DNA of 64,000 bases from Sanghuangporus weigelae. Taxonomy: Eukaryota; Basidiomycota; Agaricomycetes; Hymenochaetales; Hymenochaetaceae. The stretch is from the NCBI GenBank assembly GCA_033182465.1, contig CP137320.1:1674001-1738000 (forward strand). The letters run 5' to 3'. The position numbers and the translations under genes were made by a program. Shown here in pieces: positions 23,415 through 36,259 of the stretch. Below the pieces are notes generated by a model. That model was not told the origin of the DNA and did no database searches. It worked only from the letters and a program-made list of their open reading frames with translations. Each line of letters starts with the position of its first letter. Positions within the stretch are counted from its first letter, which is position 1.

Positions 23415-26400
23415 TCACACCTGCCCTGCTCGTGCGTATGACCCAGCTATCCGTCGATAGAACAACAGATACGCGCAGTCTCTCTCCTTCCCAAACACTT
23501 CCTCAGTCCGCAAATCTGTAACCAACTCGTCGTCGATTCGGATCCAGCCCTCTCGGGGCTTCGCGCTTGGGTCCGCATTCCGGTTCGGGTGAAGCACGTC
23601 AAGCGTGTAATGTCCACCTGCAGCAGATGTCCCATGGTGGTATAGCACTGTTTATAAAGCACTCCATTTCAGTTCTAGAATCAAGTGAAACACGTCTTTA
23701 GGACCCACCCGCGAATAATTTGTACTTGGCTGGATGTGCAGTCCTCCGAGCCGGAGAAATCGCATCTTTAACATGGGTCAAAACGGATCAAATCAGACAA
23801 GTTCAGTCTACCTGCCTGATGGAACCTCTAGTTCAGGGCCGTAGGATACCTGCTTGTGAACCTTAATTACATCTCTTGCTGAAGTATCGTATAAGAACCG
23901 TTTGAGATGAAGGACCAAAATGGTGGGAAGAGCATCGACAAGAACTTGTTGTAACGCTTCTATGGCAGCTCCCCCTTTGGTCACTGACGACATTTGCACC
24001 GGTTGCGGATGAGAAATGTATCGCAGCGCGTCCTCGATTGACTCTACCTGTTCCCGCTGCGATTAGGCCGTCAGAAAATGGGTATGAAAAGGTCATTCCA
24101 AAGAACTACCAACCTGGATATCCAGCTTCAATGACCTCCAGTCCTCAACGACTACCGAATCTCGCTGACCAGGTACTTTGAGGGTCGAGCGGAACTTGCC
24201 TCCAAATATCCGCGTCATTGGTGAGTCTGCAGATTTTACCTAAGAAGATGCATCAGTTGAACAGCTCTCTGGCAATGTAAAAAAACGTACCGTGCGAGCA
24301 ACGATGGGCTTGTTCTTCCTTCCGACTTCCATCCAATCATCTCCATCCGTCGCGTCACGATCATGCCCGGCAGGTCTTGACCCATCTTTCAGTGACCTGG
24401 ATATAGCGAGAAGCTCTTCTTCAATCGAGTCCAAGAAGAATCCAAAGAATTCCTCCGCGTCTTCCTGTTGACCACCCTTATTTCATAACGGATTAGTCAC
24501 ATAATTATATGTACTTCAAAATATTTACATACCCCCATGTTATCGAACCTGCTTTTCCCCTTCATCGCATCATAAACGTAAGAAGGGATAAATGAGTCAA
24601 TGGCAGCGTAATCTTCATCGTCCTCATACGAATCTTTTGAGGAGTCCCTAACCTTCGGCTTGAACTCTTTCAAGAACTCCACCGTCGCGTCCACCAAGGG
24701 CGCATCCTTACCAGCCCATTCTGTGGAAGTAGCTCCTGTGCCTTTAAAGTTCCCAAGCTCCGTGAAAAAGCGGTAGAACAAAGGCGTGTACACAAAAGTT
24801 TGGAGAACCGCATTCGCGAAACACATATTTCCAGTGTTAACCAATCCACGAGGTCTGATTTGAGGAGCAGAGCTGCTGCCCGTCGGACCATTGCTTAGCA
24901 AACGTAACAGTTCAGCCTCCTTTCCACCGGACCCTGAAGAAACCGGAAGCGAGGATGGACCAGCTGTCGATTGAGCCGGAATGGAAAAGCCCTGGACGGA
25001 AGAGGTGGGAAGCTTGGTCTTCAGAGAAGATGAAGCATCCGACCGAAGTAGCGACGCCCATGACTTTTTAACAGATGAAGCCGATACAGGAGACTCCACG
25101 TTTACTGTGGAAGGAAGATGGGCAGAAACAGAGGACTTTGGAGATTCGGCACTGATACTGGGTTCCGTGGGTTCCGAGGCAAGAACAGTCTGAGCCTCAT
25201 TCTTGGCAAGATTATCCGACTTCGGAGGAGCAATCGACACGGATGTAGCCGTCGATAACGGAGATCCAGCGACAGAGGTATCGGGTACTGTTGATGTACG
25301 CGACTCTGTCTCGGTTGCAGAACAGGAGACTTGTTCGGTCTGAGAAGCAATCCCATCAGCAGATGATACGCTGCCCGTACTAGCAGCTTCGTGTTTCTCT
25401 GACTCAGGCATATCAACGGAGGCTGGTTCTAAAGGACTAGCCTTTGGACGAACAGGATTAATGTATTGCTGTGCTCCCTTGACAATATGACTTGGTGGTT
25501 TTGCCTTGGGTGAAATCGTAAGTCCGAATGCAGCTGCAGGATTTCCTGGTCGGATTGCAGAGATCACCCACTCTTGCTGAGGAGCCGGTTCGCTATCAAA
25601 AGAAGGTAAGCTAATCGTAGGGCTTGGTGGTGTGTTGGGCAAAGTAGGTGTTCGGATCTCGGCGGCAGGTGAAGAGGATTTTGGAGAAGGAGAGGACGCC
25701 GAGAGTTCGGCACGTTGAGGTGAGTCGTCTGTGTCTGGAGGAGAGGGAGGTGATGGACTTAAAGGAATAACGGGACTTGGCGCCTCTTTTTGCTGCATGG
25801 GCAAAGGTGTCGAAGAAACCTGCAAAGTTCGTGGAGAAGAAGGTTGTTGAGTCTTCCATGTCTTTGGCGGACTCGCGGCACTATCTGCAAGTACCGTTGA
25901 TGGAGACTTAACGTTTTGATGACTAGGAAACGAGGGTGGCGGATGGTGGATCGGAGGAGAAAATGGTGCAGGGTAGGGGGCTAGATGTCCTGGAGCATGA
26001 GGATAAGGGTACATGGGTCCTGGACTTGGTACAGCGGTCGGAGACATGTACGGTGACGAATGAGAGTTATACATATGAGTAGGATGTAATGCGGGAGAAG
26101 GAGGTGCTGGAAAGTTGCCTGCGTGGTAGCTCGGTCCTGGTCGTCGACCAGGGGGAAGACTGTTCTGCGCATGGAATTGACCATGCGGAGGAGGGCCAGT
26201 TGTTCCATTTAGTCCTAAAGAATATCCAGCGTATGAGCCAGCGACGCCAGGCGAAAAGAAAGGTGCCTGGTGCGTTTGATGGTAATTGGCGTTCGCATGT
26301 CGATAGCCTGGATGTCCTCGTCCTCGCCCGGCACCGTAGGAAGGTGGAGGCCGACCCTCCTGCGAGTAAGGACCCGAAAATTTTGATGGACCAGCTTGAT

Positions 26401-26425
26401 TGTAGATCGCATGAGGCGGTTCCAT
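23415..26425 (-). CDS. UBP3: Ubiquitin carboxyl-terminal hydrolase, Ubp3/USP10-like
   Basis: Deubiquitinase of the USP (C19) class. Yeast Ubp3 acts in ribophagy and COPII recycling, with the cofactor Bre5. The first about 520 residues are disordered: Gly/Pro/Tyr-rich at the start, then Pro/Ser-rich. The catalytic domain begins RPRGLVNTGNMCFANAVLQ (Cys box, about 24840) and includes EDAEEFFGFFLDSI, ILVLHLKRFLYDT, LYHHGTSAAGGHYT (His box, about 23600) and WIRIDDELV with the third triad residue. The C terminus AYLLFYRR is typical. Introns are small and mostly in the 3' half. The start ATG at 26425 opens MEPPHAIYNQAG. The long disordered N terminus before a late Cys box is the Ubp3/USP10 pattern. 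Confidence 0.92.
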
Positions 26426-27067
26426 GACTCACAGCTAGCTAAGCTCGCTGGTCAGTACAGAAGGACACTCATTAGCGATTCAACCACGAGTACGTGGAAG
26501 AGACATGTGCACACCTGCCCTCCAAGTCGCAACAAGTTGTTTCAGCAATGATTAGCGTGCGTTTCGCAGATCGGGCTCCGTGTCTGCACGCCAGGATGTT
26601 TTCCACCTATGAGAGTAAGCAGAAGGCTCGTTGGGGATAGACTCGAGCTGGTCTGTCCGATCATTAGTTTTCGCACGAAAGGGTCAACCACTTAGAAAGC
26701 ATACGTTACTTTTATAGACCTGACACTGCTATCTCTCAAAGTTATACGGTGTCGTTGATAAAGTAAGTAAAAGGGAGCGACGCGCGTTGTGCTGGACTGA
26801 GTAAAGACGTGCACGTTTTGGATGGAATCCAACCACACACGCCTACATAATCGGGCACATTACGTAGTCACGCAAGATCTGAAACTAGTACTTATTTAAC
26901 TTCAAATTTCTTTGCGAAGGTAAGTCTCTATTGCACGACTAGGAAGATCAAACAAACTGTCGTCATACAAGTACAAGTCATACATCCGAAAAAAAGGGGC
27001 AATTAAACCAGTAAGAAGTTAAAAAAAGAAAAGACACCGTTGAACCAAAACTATATACTGACCACTA
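26426..27067. promoter_or_regulatory. Upstream region of UBP3
   Basis: 642 bp between two minus-strand genes, holding the UBP3 promoter and the 3' end of the next gene. It is AT-rich near 26870-27060. No gene is supported. Confidence 0.5.
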
Positions 27068-29481
27068 TCATGCCGCCTCCAAGATGCTGGCAAACGTCTG
27101 CAGGATTATAGTCCTGTCCATTTGCAACATGTGAGATACGATTGAGTAATGGTCAGAGACTGCATGATCAATCAGCTCGTCATTCGTCGTCGTAGCAGGG
27201 AAAATCCTCTTCTTGTTTGCGTCACGGATGTCAAGTTCACACTCCATCCTACAGAAATATGTGTGATTACTGGAAAGTAACGAAAATATGTAAGACTCAC
27301 ACGCAGAAACGGCATTCGGTGGCTCCTGATTGACACTTGTGATATATCAGCTGGAGGTGGACGGTATCGACCTGTAGTGGTGTGTCGTGCCCTATAAAAG
27401 GTTCGATTAGTCCATGTGCGCTCGAAGTTTGAACAGTCGAGTGACCTTTCCCGGTGTCCGGACTATTTGAAAAGGTAGTGTCAAGTCCATTGGGATGCGC
27501 AAAAGGAGCCGACAGTGCATCATCGCTATCCCTAGTGTTCTGCGCCTGTGCCAAGTTCTCTGGAGCTTCGACTACTTCGGGAAGCGGTCGAGATGACGTA
27601 GAGCTATCTAAACGAACCCGCTTTCGTGTTCGGCTCACATCATCAGCACCTTCAAGATCGCGTTTCTGGCCATCACTAGTCGAAAGGAAGAGCGGATTCT
27701 TGAATGAAATAGAGTCGGATGAAAGGGTTTGTCCAGGTCCAGACCCAGAGGATGCCACGTTCTGTGCGGAATCCGATAAAGGATGGTGCACCTCTTTAGC
27801 CAGAGTCGTCGACGTCTGGTCCAGCGATGCTTCCTGTGCCTGATCTTTCCCGGGGTCGTCGGTGGTAAGATCGATGATATAGGAAGCATTGCGAGACTCG
27901 GCTTCTGCATTGGCCACCAATAGCTCTTTTTTCGGTGATTGAACATCCACAGTAGTCTTGTGACTGGAATTGCGCTCCAGTAGGTCGACTACGATTTTTT
28001 GCAAACGCTGCTTATCGGAGTCAGTATCATCCTCGCTGACCCTAGCGACCTCCTGTTCCGGGCTAGAAAATCCTTTTACGGCCATTGATGTGCTAGTATC
28101 CGAATCAAGTTCATCCTTTATTGCGATGGGAATATTCAGATCGGAAAATCCTGGGTGCACATCTTCATACTAATGCACGGCAGCTTAGAGAATCCGCAAG
28201 ATTGGATGCTGCTAATTGGCTTACCTTCTTCAACCTCGTCTCTAGATACTGCACACGACCTGTAAGAGCAGCTATCAGTGCTTCAGAGGAATCTGCCTTT
28301 GTCTGCTTATTGAGTTCAAGAGCTATCTGTGCAAGTTTGGCATGCTGTTCTTGCAAACTTGCATATTTTCTCCTGGTATCTTCTAAAGATTCTTTCCACT
28401 TCAAGGCTTTGGATACAATAGTTCCGCTAGCTCGAAGAGCGGTCTCCTGCTTCTCCTTTGCCTCTTGTTCGGCACGCGTAGCTCTATTACGCGCGTCTTG
28501 GAGCTCGTATAAAGTTTGCCTATTCATCGCGTTAAGGCGGAGAAGTTCATCTCGGAGAACCCTCTTCTGAACTTCGTAAAAACCGTTCAAGGAAGGATAC
28601 GTGCGCGCAAGAAGGCAGGAAGCGTGGCGATCTGCGGCTGCAAAAGCAGCATCTGACGATATGAGCCTGCATATATTTCACGTTAAACGTAGTCATTTTG
28701 CAATAAAATAAATTTGGACTTACTCTGAAAGAGGTTGCTCAGCAAGAGTGCGACCAGACTCCATGATGCCTGAGGTAGCCTGAGTTTCAAAATTCTGTTG
28801 TTGCACTACCATGTTCAGTCGCTTTAGGTGACTTAGCGGATGATTACACAGGAAAAGAGGGTTGCAATGCCGAACCTGATTCCGATCCGATGTCTGGCCG
28901 TGTGCCGCAACTTGCGCCTGGAACACGTTATTGGCTGCCCGAGAAGTATATGGACCACGATTAGAGTTTGAGGTATGAGATGCTTCTCTCTCTGCGCCTC
29001 GCATCATTTGGTCTGGTGGACCCACAAAGCGATCATGGCGTGGAAAACCGAAGTCAGGAGCTAGTTGAATAGCTGCCGCAGAAACGAGGCTCCTTGATGG
29101 ATGCTTCTGCAAATCCATTAAAAAAGGTGGTTGGGACCGAGATGGCACATTGATGGGCATCATGTTCGACTGTGATGGACGGTGCGCCTGTCCTGCGGGT
29201 AATTGAGACTGCGCCGGCACTGTCGATGCAGACGTGCGTACGGCCTCTGATGGAACATGATTATGGCCTTGAGATGCACTACAAGGATACGCTGGGTTCT
29301 GTTGGACTTGAGAATAGGGCTGTTGATGACATGGATAGGACGGCGGGGCATTGCCAGGAAGAGCTTGATGTGGAGGCACAGGAACCTGAGGCGCAGGACG
29401 CGTATTTGGCGCGACATTTCGCATCTGGCGATTGGGTTGGAACGGCGGATTGGAATAAGACATTATAGGAGCGCCTTGCAT
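27068..29481 (-). CDS. Unknown nuclear-type protein: Pro/Gln-rich N terminus, coiled coil, SUMO-interaction-like motif
   Basis: I do not recognise the family. Reading with small introns, the N-terminal third (about 29481-28730) is rich in Pro, Gln, Ser and Asn. The middle (28590-28165) is a strong coiled coil, with QKRVLRDELLRLNAMNRQ and repeated Glu/Lys/Leu heptads. The C-terminal third (28160-27297) is acidic and Ser-rich with YIIDLTTDDP, which fits a SUMO-interaction motif, and a basic KRDLEGADDVSRTRKRVR, which fits a nuclear signal. The last exons read TECRFC, MECELDIRD and, further on, DHAVSDHYSIVSHM, a possible Cys2-His zinc site. Start 29481 (MQGAPIMSY) or 29463 is tentative; an upstream exon is possible. 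Confidence 0.6.
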
Positions 29482-30201
29482 GTGGGGTGCTCCGCCGCTA
29501 ATATTGTGCTGTATCTGCTGAATTGGGCTGAAAGGGAAGAAACAGCTGTCATTAGAGCGCGAAAAGAGGGAAAGACAAGGACAAACGGTAAGCGTATGCG
29601 AGCAACGCTTTGTTGCTAACCAATCTGAAAAATGATCTTGGATAAAGGTGAAGTGAAGATGTAGATTGTTCAAGAGACAGACGAAAAAGCGCCTGGCGCA
29701 GGCGCGCGAGGCTGCCCTGCTGCCACTGGTGGTGGGCGTAATTGGTAACATATGGCTGATCCTCCGCACTGCCACCGGTCCGATCATTGCAATGTAATTG
29801 TGAAAGAAACTCCGTGCGTATGTCAAGTAACTGAGCACATCTATGTTATTGCATTCGATATTGATATAGAGAGCGCATTCTCTCTCCTTCGGTAAATATT
29901 AGGTCCATTCAGAAGTATCGGACTAGTTCTATCAACTAAATATCACTTGCTTGAAGGTAGGGCAGTTGACCATAAAGTCTTGATAACTATAAAGCGAAAG
30001 CCGGCATGATGCCGTACTTGACTACTTGGCAAATTTGGAAGCCAACAGGACTTCATGAAGACTTGTTTTAACTAAGACTTACCACGATGCGAGGTTTGGG
30101 TCTACATAGAGTAAGGACGCCGATCATCCTGGTAGAACACGCGTGTGCCGGAGGTGAAGTGTGAATGGCTTGCAAATTCGCATTCTCGCCGCTATGCCAG
30201 C
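29482..30201. promoter_or_regulatory. Divergent upstream region
   Basis: 720 bp between the starts of the coiled-coil/SIM protein (minus) and the long coiled-coil protein (plus). The minus-strand frame stays open to about 29838, so part of this may be 5' exon of that gene. Otherwise no feature is seen. Confidence 0.45.
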
Positions 30202-33200
30202 ATGGCATCGGACGTCGTGTTAAGCAGCGATCACCCTTTGGTGTTGGAACTTGATAGCCTCCAGGAAGCGATAACTCATTTCCAGGTCAGCATGCCTACT
30301 CACAATCATCGTTCCCAACCCTTGACCTGAAGAAAATAGGGTGAAGCGCATCGGGCTACAGTCCAGCTTCGGCATCAGTCCCTAGAGCATGCCACTCTCT
30401 TGCAACACTTACGTGCTCTCGAGAATGAGAACTCTTTTCATCGTACAGAGCTTCAAGTGCACCGGGCTGCTGGACCTGTCGGGGCACACCGTGACGCGCT
30501 CCAAGTTCAAGAGCTGACGCTCGCCCTCAGGCGCCTTTCGGACAAGCTTGATCTGACTGAGAGGGTACTTCTTGAACGGAACGAGGAACTTGCTTCCGTA
30601 CAGAGCGAGCGGGACTCTGCAAAGAAGGCAGAAGCCGGTGCGATAGAGACGGCGAAACGTCTGCGTTCAGAAGTCAATGCAAGCCATGCGCGTGAAAGGG
30701 ATCTTGCAAGTCGCGTTAAGGCATCAGAAGAGCAAAGGAGGATGTCGGATCTTGTTGTAGAGGAGTATGCGAGCCTCGTGCGCTCTCTTGAAGGCAGGTC
30801 CTCTACCTCACGAACGAATGGAAGTGGTGCCGGTGATTCGACAAGGAATTCTTTGGATGGGCTCGTGCATGCTCGACAAGGCTTACAAAAACTTCTGCAA
30901 GACTCAAATCACGACTCAGAGCAGCTTCATACTGAAATTGATCGTTTGTATGGCCTCTTAGAATCGACCCGTAGCGAACTTGAAGTAGTGAGGGCCATGG
31001 ATCTAGAACACAAACAAACTCTCGCTCGTATACAGCTTGAACTTCACCAGTTGAGATGCGATGATAATGCGGCAGCGAAGATGGTATCTCGCTACATGTA
31101 AGCCTGTAACTGTCTTAACTTGATTATAAACTAAAGAATAGTATAGGAAGTTTTCGCAATCCTCGACAGATCTACTCCATGGTGCGATCGAAAAGCTGAA
31201 AGCTCGACAGGAAGCCATCACCACTTCTTATGAAGCTCGATTGCAGCAGCTCGAGGACAAATTGGCATCCGAGAAGCGACAGTCTGAGATGTTACGCAGA
31301 GCACTCGACGAGCTGACAGAGGATATTTCGCGTGAGGCTTACGGGCGTCGGCGCGAAATTGTGCTTCGATTGTTATTGCTCGCAAGGGAAGAAATGCTCA
31401 CCGAGAGATTGCGAAGGTGGCTTCTAAGATCCCATGAGATCCTGCAGAAAATGCACTCACCAGAGAACGAGGATTCCGAAGCGGTATTTGAAAAAATTCT
31501 CGACGACGCACAAAGTATATTGACCGTCGTAAATGGTACGAACCTCCCTGAAAGAGATGCTTCGAGCTCTGCCGCTCGTCTATTCGCCGCGCATGCCACG
31601 GTGAAGGCCCTACAAGTCGAGCTTCGACGTGAAATGGACAAGAGACTCTACTTCCAGTATCAATTGGCGAACTCACAGTCCGAGTCCATTCAAACTAAAG
31701 GGTTGGTAGCAAGGAGAATTGTTGTAAGCGATTCGCCTCGTTCGTTCGTTACAACTCATACGGAACCATCTGAGGTTCCCTCAAATTCGATCAACCCGGT
31801 CAGTGTTTCGACGGACAAGCAAACGGACAGAGCTACACGTGTTTCTGATGACCCAGTCGAGCAGAACGAGCACAAATTGTTTGCTGATGCTCCCGACTCA
31901 AAGTCAGGCTCCTCAGAACGGGCCGGTGATGACTTGACTTTGGATGCCCACCGTCCGAAAAGCTCAGATGATGCGCTTACGTCAAGTAGCATTGTAGACG
32001 AGTCTGTCTCAGAGGAAAACAAGGATGGTGTTCGTTCCACCATTCCTGCATCCGCTAGTGGCAACGACACCTATAATGGGTCCCTAGAGGCAACTTCTGA
32101 GCGACTTGGACAGTGTGACGCTCTTGATCCTAATTGTCTATCGAAAGAACCCGGAACACATTCCCACGGGGATGGCGAGACGCTAGTGTCTGTAGTGCAG
32201 CAGATCGAGGTGGAGATGGAGTCCGGGTCTGGTGCTCAAATAGATCCTGCTGCCGGACTCAGTTCGCCCCAGTGTACGGAGGCCAAGGAAGTTTTGGACG
32301 AGGGAGCAACCATGGCTAGCCATCAAGCTCCAACCCAAGAACAAGCTGGAATTGAAACTTGGTCCACTTTTCCATCCACTTTTCCTCAATTGTCGATGCC
32401 CCAGGACGAACGATATCGAAGTTCGTCCAGTCTTCGTTTGCAAGACTCAGATTATTGCGCCTCCGAAACTTCAGATCTGAAGGGCAATAGTGATGTGACC
32501 TTGCTGTCGAGACTTGCGGAAGTGGACGAACGATACGCTGACATGCAACGGTCATTCCGCGACTGTCATTTGGCGTTACAGGATCTTCAACAAGCTTCCA
32601 CCGGTGCACCAAATCCGAATATTTTGAATATCGCCATCGAGAGGTTGAGTGACTACTGTGAAGACGCTCGAGTGGAGGTGGAGATACGTATATCGGATGA
32701 AGAACGCATTGCCAAAGGGTTCCAGATGTTACTCTCTGTCCCTGGTGCATTTTCCGACGAGGTGAACGAACAAGAAATTCTGCGGCAGATTGAAGCGTTT
32801 CTCGACGGATCCGATCCAGCGGTCCAGAGATCACAAGAAATACTGAAGCGCAAGCTCGATGATTTAGAACATGACATAGCATCAGTCAAGTATGCTATGC
32901 ATAGCTCTGCGTCGCCAATGTTCGCTTCTGAAGATCTTCAGGAACCAACGAATGTCCGAAACAACTCGGGCTGGACGTCATGGACAGGGTCCATCTTAGG
33001 CTCCTCTCGCAGTCCAAGCCCCGCACCGAGCTTTGGTGCAGTTATGACGTCCCCACGTCTCCGGCAATCATCATCAACAAGGAGCCTCCGGGGCGAGACG
33101 AACAACGTACAAAATCCTTTGGCAACCCTACGCCTACGCGTTCCGATGCCCAATAATTTCCTTCATCAAGGCGAGCATCCCTCATCGCCAGCAAAGCAAA

Positions 33201-33367
33201 GAGCCAGGCACCACGTCACGACTAATTTGCTCGGCTTAGGTCTTCGGGGTGGGTTAGTAAGACAAGGCATATCCAGGCCCCCGTTATCTTTCGTTAACAA
33301 TCATAACGACTCTGCGAAGCCTGCATCTGACAAGGAGACCAGAGACTTAGACAACGATATCGAATAG
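30202..33367 (+). CDS. Long coiled-coil protein of unknown function
   Basis: Exons 30202-30285, 30340-31097 and 31147-33367 sum to 3063 nt, 1020 residues. The first about 450 residues are heptad-rich and charged: HATLLQHLRALENEN, LALRRLSDKLDLTERVL, RLYGLLESTRSELEVV and LQQLEDKLASEKRQSEML are typical coiled-coil stretches. The middle is acidic, Ser-rich and disordered. A second helical block follows (LLSRLAEVDERYADMQRSF and KRKLDDLEHDIASVK), then a Ser/Pro/Arg-rich tail with SRSPSPAPS and LLGLGLRGGLVRQG. This pattern suits a cytoskeletal, spindle-pole or tethering scaffold, but that is inference only; no named domain is visible. The start at 30202 follows from the first exon frame (MASDVVLSSDHP). 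Confidence 0.75.
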
Positions 33368-33593
33368 ACTTTTCCGAAGAAGTATACTAGCCATTATTTT
33401 TTCTTGCAATAATACCTCGGATTCGGGCAAAATATTACAATTTTGCGAGATTTATAAATATAATCCGCTTCATCACGCGTGGCCTAAATAGGAAAGTTTC
33501 GTCAATCCTGCTCTGGGGAAGACTGGAACACCTGGTTGCTCCTAGACCTGCCATATATTCTACATCCAAACCACATCGTCCACTAGTACTATC

Positions 33594-36152
33594 ATGACTA
33601 CAACGCAGACTTCTCATACGCAAAGTGCGGGCTCTTACCGCCATGCTCAAGGCCGACGCACCAATAGACCAAGGAATCGGACCCAGAAGAAACACGATAG
33701 CCCTCCCAACAATGATGCCACCCCGGAGCCACCGTCGACGGAAAATGATAAAAAAGGCACATCGAATGATGAGGGATACGAGGGAAAGGAAGAGTTAGAA
33801 GACGCCACTGGAGAGAAGGATGATGCAGATATTTGTTGGATCTGCGCGGAATCCGTCAAATTCTACTCGCTATCTGAATGCAACCACCGAACGTGCCATG
33901 TGTGCGCTCTCAGGCTTCGCGCACTTTATAAGAAAACAGATTGCACCTTCTGCAAGGTGCGTTTCCTTGCTATCGCTCGTATCTTGATTTTTCTGAACCA
34001 AATTTCAAGCATCCTCAATGCCTAGTCATATTCACGTCTTCCCCAAGTTCTCAGTTCGAAGATTACAAGACAGACGAAATGCCCTATAAGGATTTGAAGC
34101 TGTCTATTGCCTTTGAAACTCAAGAGATGATGGAGGAGACACTTATACTTCTCCGATTCAATTGTCCAGACGAAGACTGTCCCTTCATTGCTCGGGGTTG
34201 GAATGATTTGAAGGTACATGTTCGCGGTACACACGGCAAGCAACTATGGTGCGTTGCACGAAGCCAGTTCGAATAATGAACTTTCATAGTTATTGTTTGC
34301 TCAGTGATCTTTGCCTACGCATGAAGAAAGTATTTTCTCATGAGCATACATTATACACTTCGGCACAACTTCAAGTTCATCTGCCCTCATTGCCGCAAAG
34401 GGGAAAGGGAGCCAGCAAAGATAAAGAAGTCCCTGAAGGAGGAATTCATCCTCTTTGTGAATTCTGCAAGGATTGCTTCTTCAGTGAAGATGAGATTTTC
34501 TCGCATATGCGTGAGAGACACGAAGAGTGCTTTATTTGCAAACGTCAAGGGATTCGTGATCAATAGTAAGTCGAGGTTTATACGGATTCTGGTCTAGTCC
34601 TTATTCACTCAACCTGTTTGTTTATCCATTCCAGTTTTCTTGATTATGCTAGCCTGGTGAGTTTCTCTTGTCCCTGTGCATATTCGAGTCCTTCTAATAT
34701 GAAGTGAAGGAATCACACTTCAGTAACGCTCATTATCCCTGCACTCAACCAGCCTGTCAAGCTCAGAAGTTTGTGGTCTTTGGGTCCATCGTGGACCTGA
34801 AGGCCCATATGGTGGAACAGCATGGCGCCAGCATGTCGGCAAAGGATATCAAGGAAGCGAGGAGATTGGAGACTAACTTCGAGTTTAGTGACAACAGAGG
34901 TGCAGGGACCAGGCGAAGAGAACGAGACAGGGAAACGGATAGCAATCGGGAGGCTCCTTCGCGTGCTATTGTGCAGCAAAATAGGCCCCTGGACAGACGA
35001 AGAGAAGGGTTTGGAGGCACCCTGACTGGGCAGAGTGAATCGGAATCAAACGCTCCTGCAGTCCAGGGGAATGGCCGGTCGAGCCCGTCTCCAGGTAGAA
35101 ATATCGATCCTGAGACCGCTAGGTATATTTTCCCTGATATGGTCTTGCCTCTGTACTGAAAAACGCCAATAGGAGGCATGCTGCATTTATGGGGCGCGTT
35201 GCACAGCTCACTTCGAACTCCTCTGCTGCTGAGACTTCAGTTCGCTCAGCCATTAGGTCATTCCGCGCTTCCGAATCTACCGCTCGAGATGTCGTGTCGA
35301 CTTTCTATAATCTCGTCAATAGAGATCTTGAGGCAACAGCGAGTCTCATAGCGCCGCTTGTTGATCTGTTGGACGATGAAGGCAAGAGGAAGGAACTCCT
35401 TGAAACCTTCAATGGATTCAAGATCGAGGTATGGGTTTAGCGAGATCTCTTCCTATTTCACATTACTCATGCTTCATGCGTAGCAACGTCAGCAATTTCC
35501 TGACCTCATCCCTGGAGGTCAAGGCTCCGCATATGCCGGAGTAGCTAGCGGACGGGTATTGAATGTCAAACACTCTACTCAACCTAGACGAAATGCTGGC
35601 CAAATTTGGGATAGGGTCGCTCGTGCTGCGACTTCTTCATCTTCTGTTCCTGCCTTCTCCGGATCCTCGTCGCGGCTGCTTGAGCGTTTCCCCGCCCTAC
35701 CGCGAGCCAGTCCAGCAGCCGCCGTTCCGTCAAATACCGTTATACCGGCCTTTCGTCAGCAACAGAAGTCAACACCGTGGTCATCTTCATCTTCATCGGC
35801 TGCTGTTATCGCTCCAGCCGCTCCGAACCCTCGTACCTTTTCTGTAAAAGTGAACGAATCTTCATCCAGACCTGCGACCGCGTTGTCGCGTTCCGCTTTT
35901 CCTTCCCTTCCATCTGCTGCGCCACGTGTCAAACCCCCAATGAGTGGCAACAAGTCGCTTCGCAACATCGTTAGCGCCTCGACTACAGCTACCAATGCAT
36001 GGAACGCTTCCAACGAGGACCCGACTGTAGAGCAGACGACGGAGGGGAATACGGAGGAAGGCATTAATGAAGAGCCTCAACAACCACGAAAGGGGAAAAG
36101 AAAAGGGAAGGAAAAGGTCACATTATTCACTCTTGGCACATTTCCTACGTAG
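33594..36152 (+). CDS. HEL2: RING E3 ubiquitin ligase Hel2/ZNF598 (ribosome quality control)
   Basis: Hel2 recognises collided ribosomes and ubiquitylates small-subunit proteins. Exons 33594-33955, 34010-34248, 34304-34565, 34635-34656 (22 nt), 34710-35122, 35173-35428 and 35484-36152 sum to 740 residues. A basic and acidic disordered N terminus precedes the RING, CWICAESVKFYSLSECNHRT then CHVCALRLRALY and CTFCK. Next come VIFTSSPSSQFEDY, C2H2-like fingers (CPDEDCPFIARGW, CDLCLRMKKVF, CEFCKDCFFSEDE, CFICKRQG, HYPCTQPAC) and the helix AHMVEQHGASMSAKDIKEAR. The C-terminal half is disordered, with a conserved-looking helical block (FYNLVNRDLEATASLI) and a final KVTLFTLGTFPT. All domain landmarks of the family are present. 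Confidence 0.94.
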
Positions 36153-36259
36153 CAGAACAGTGTTGGGTCAGACGCATCGTTCTGGTCGAAGAATTAATAT
36201 TCTTCACAATCTGAAGATTCCCTGCTCATAAATGTAACTCGACATTGTATTCCCGTAAA

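Noticed and set aside
22936-23460. 174-codon plus-strand open frame
   Set aside because: Covers COX5 exon 1 and the gap before UBP3 on the opposite strand; the minus strand explains the region.
32316-32882. 188-codon minus-strand open frame
   Set aside because: Antisense shadow of the long coiled-coil exon 31147-33367; no recognisable domain.
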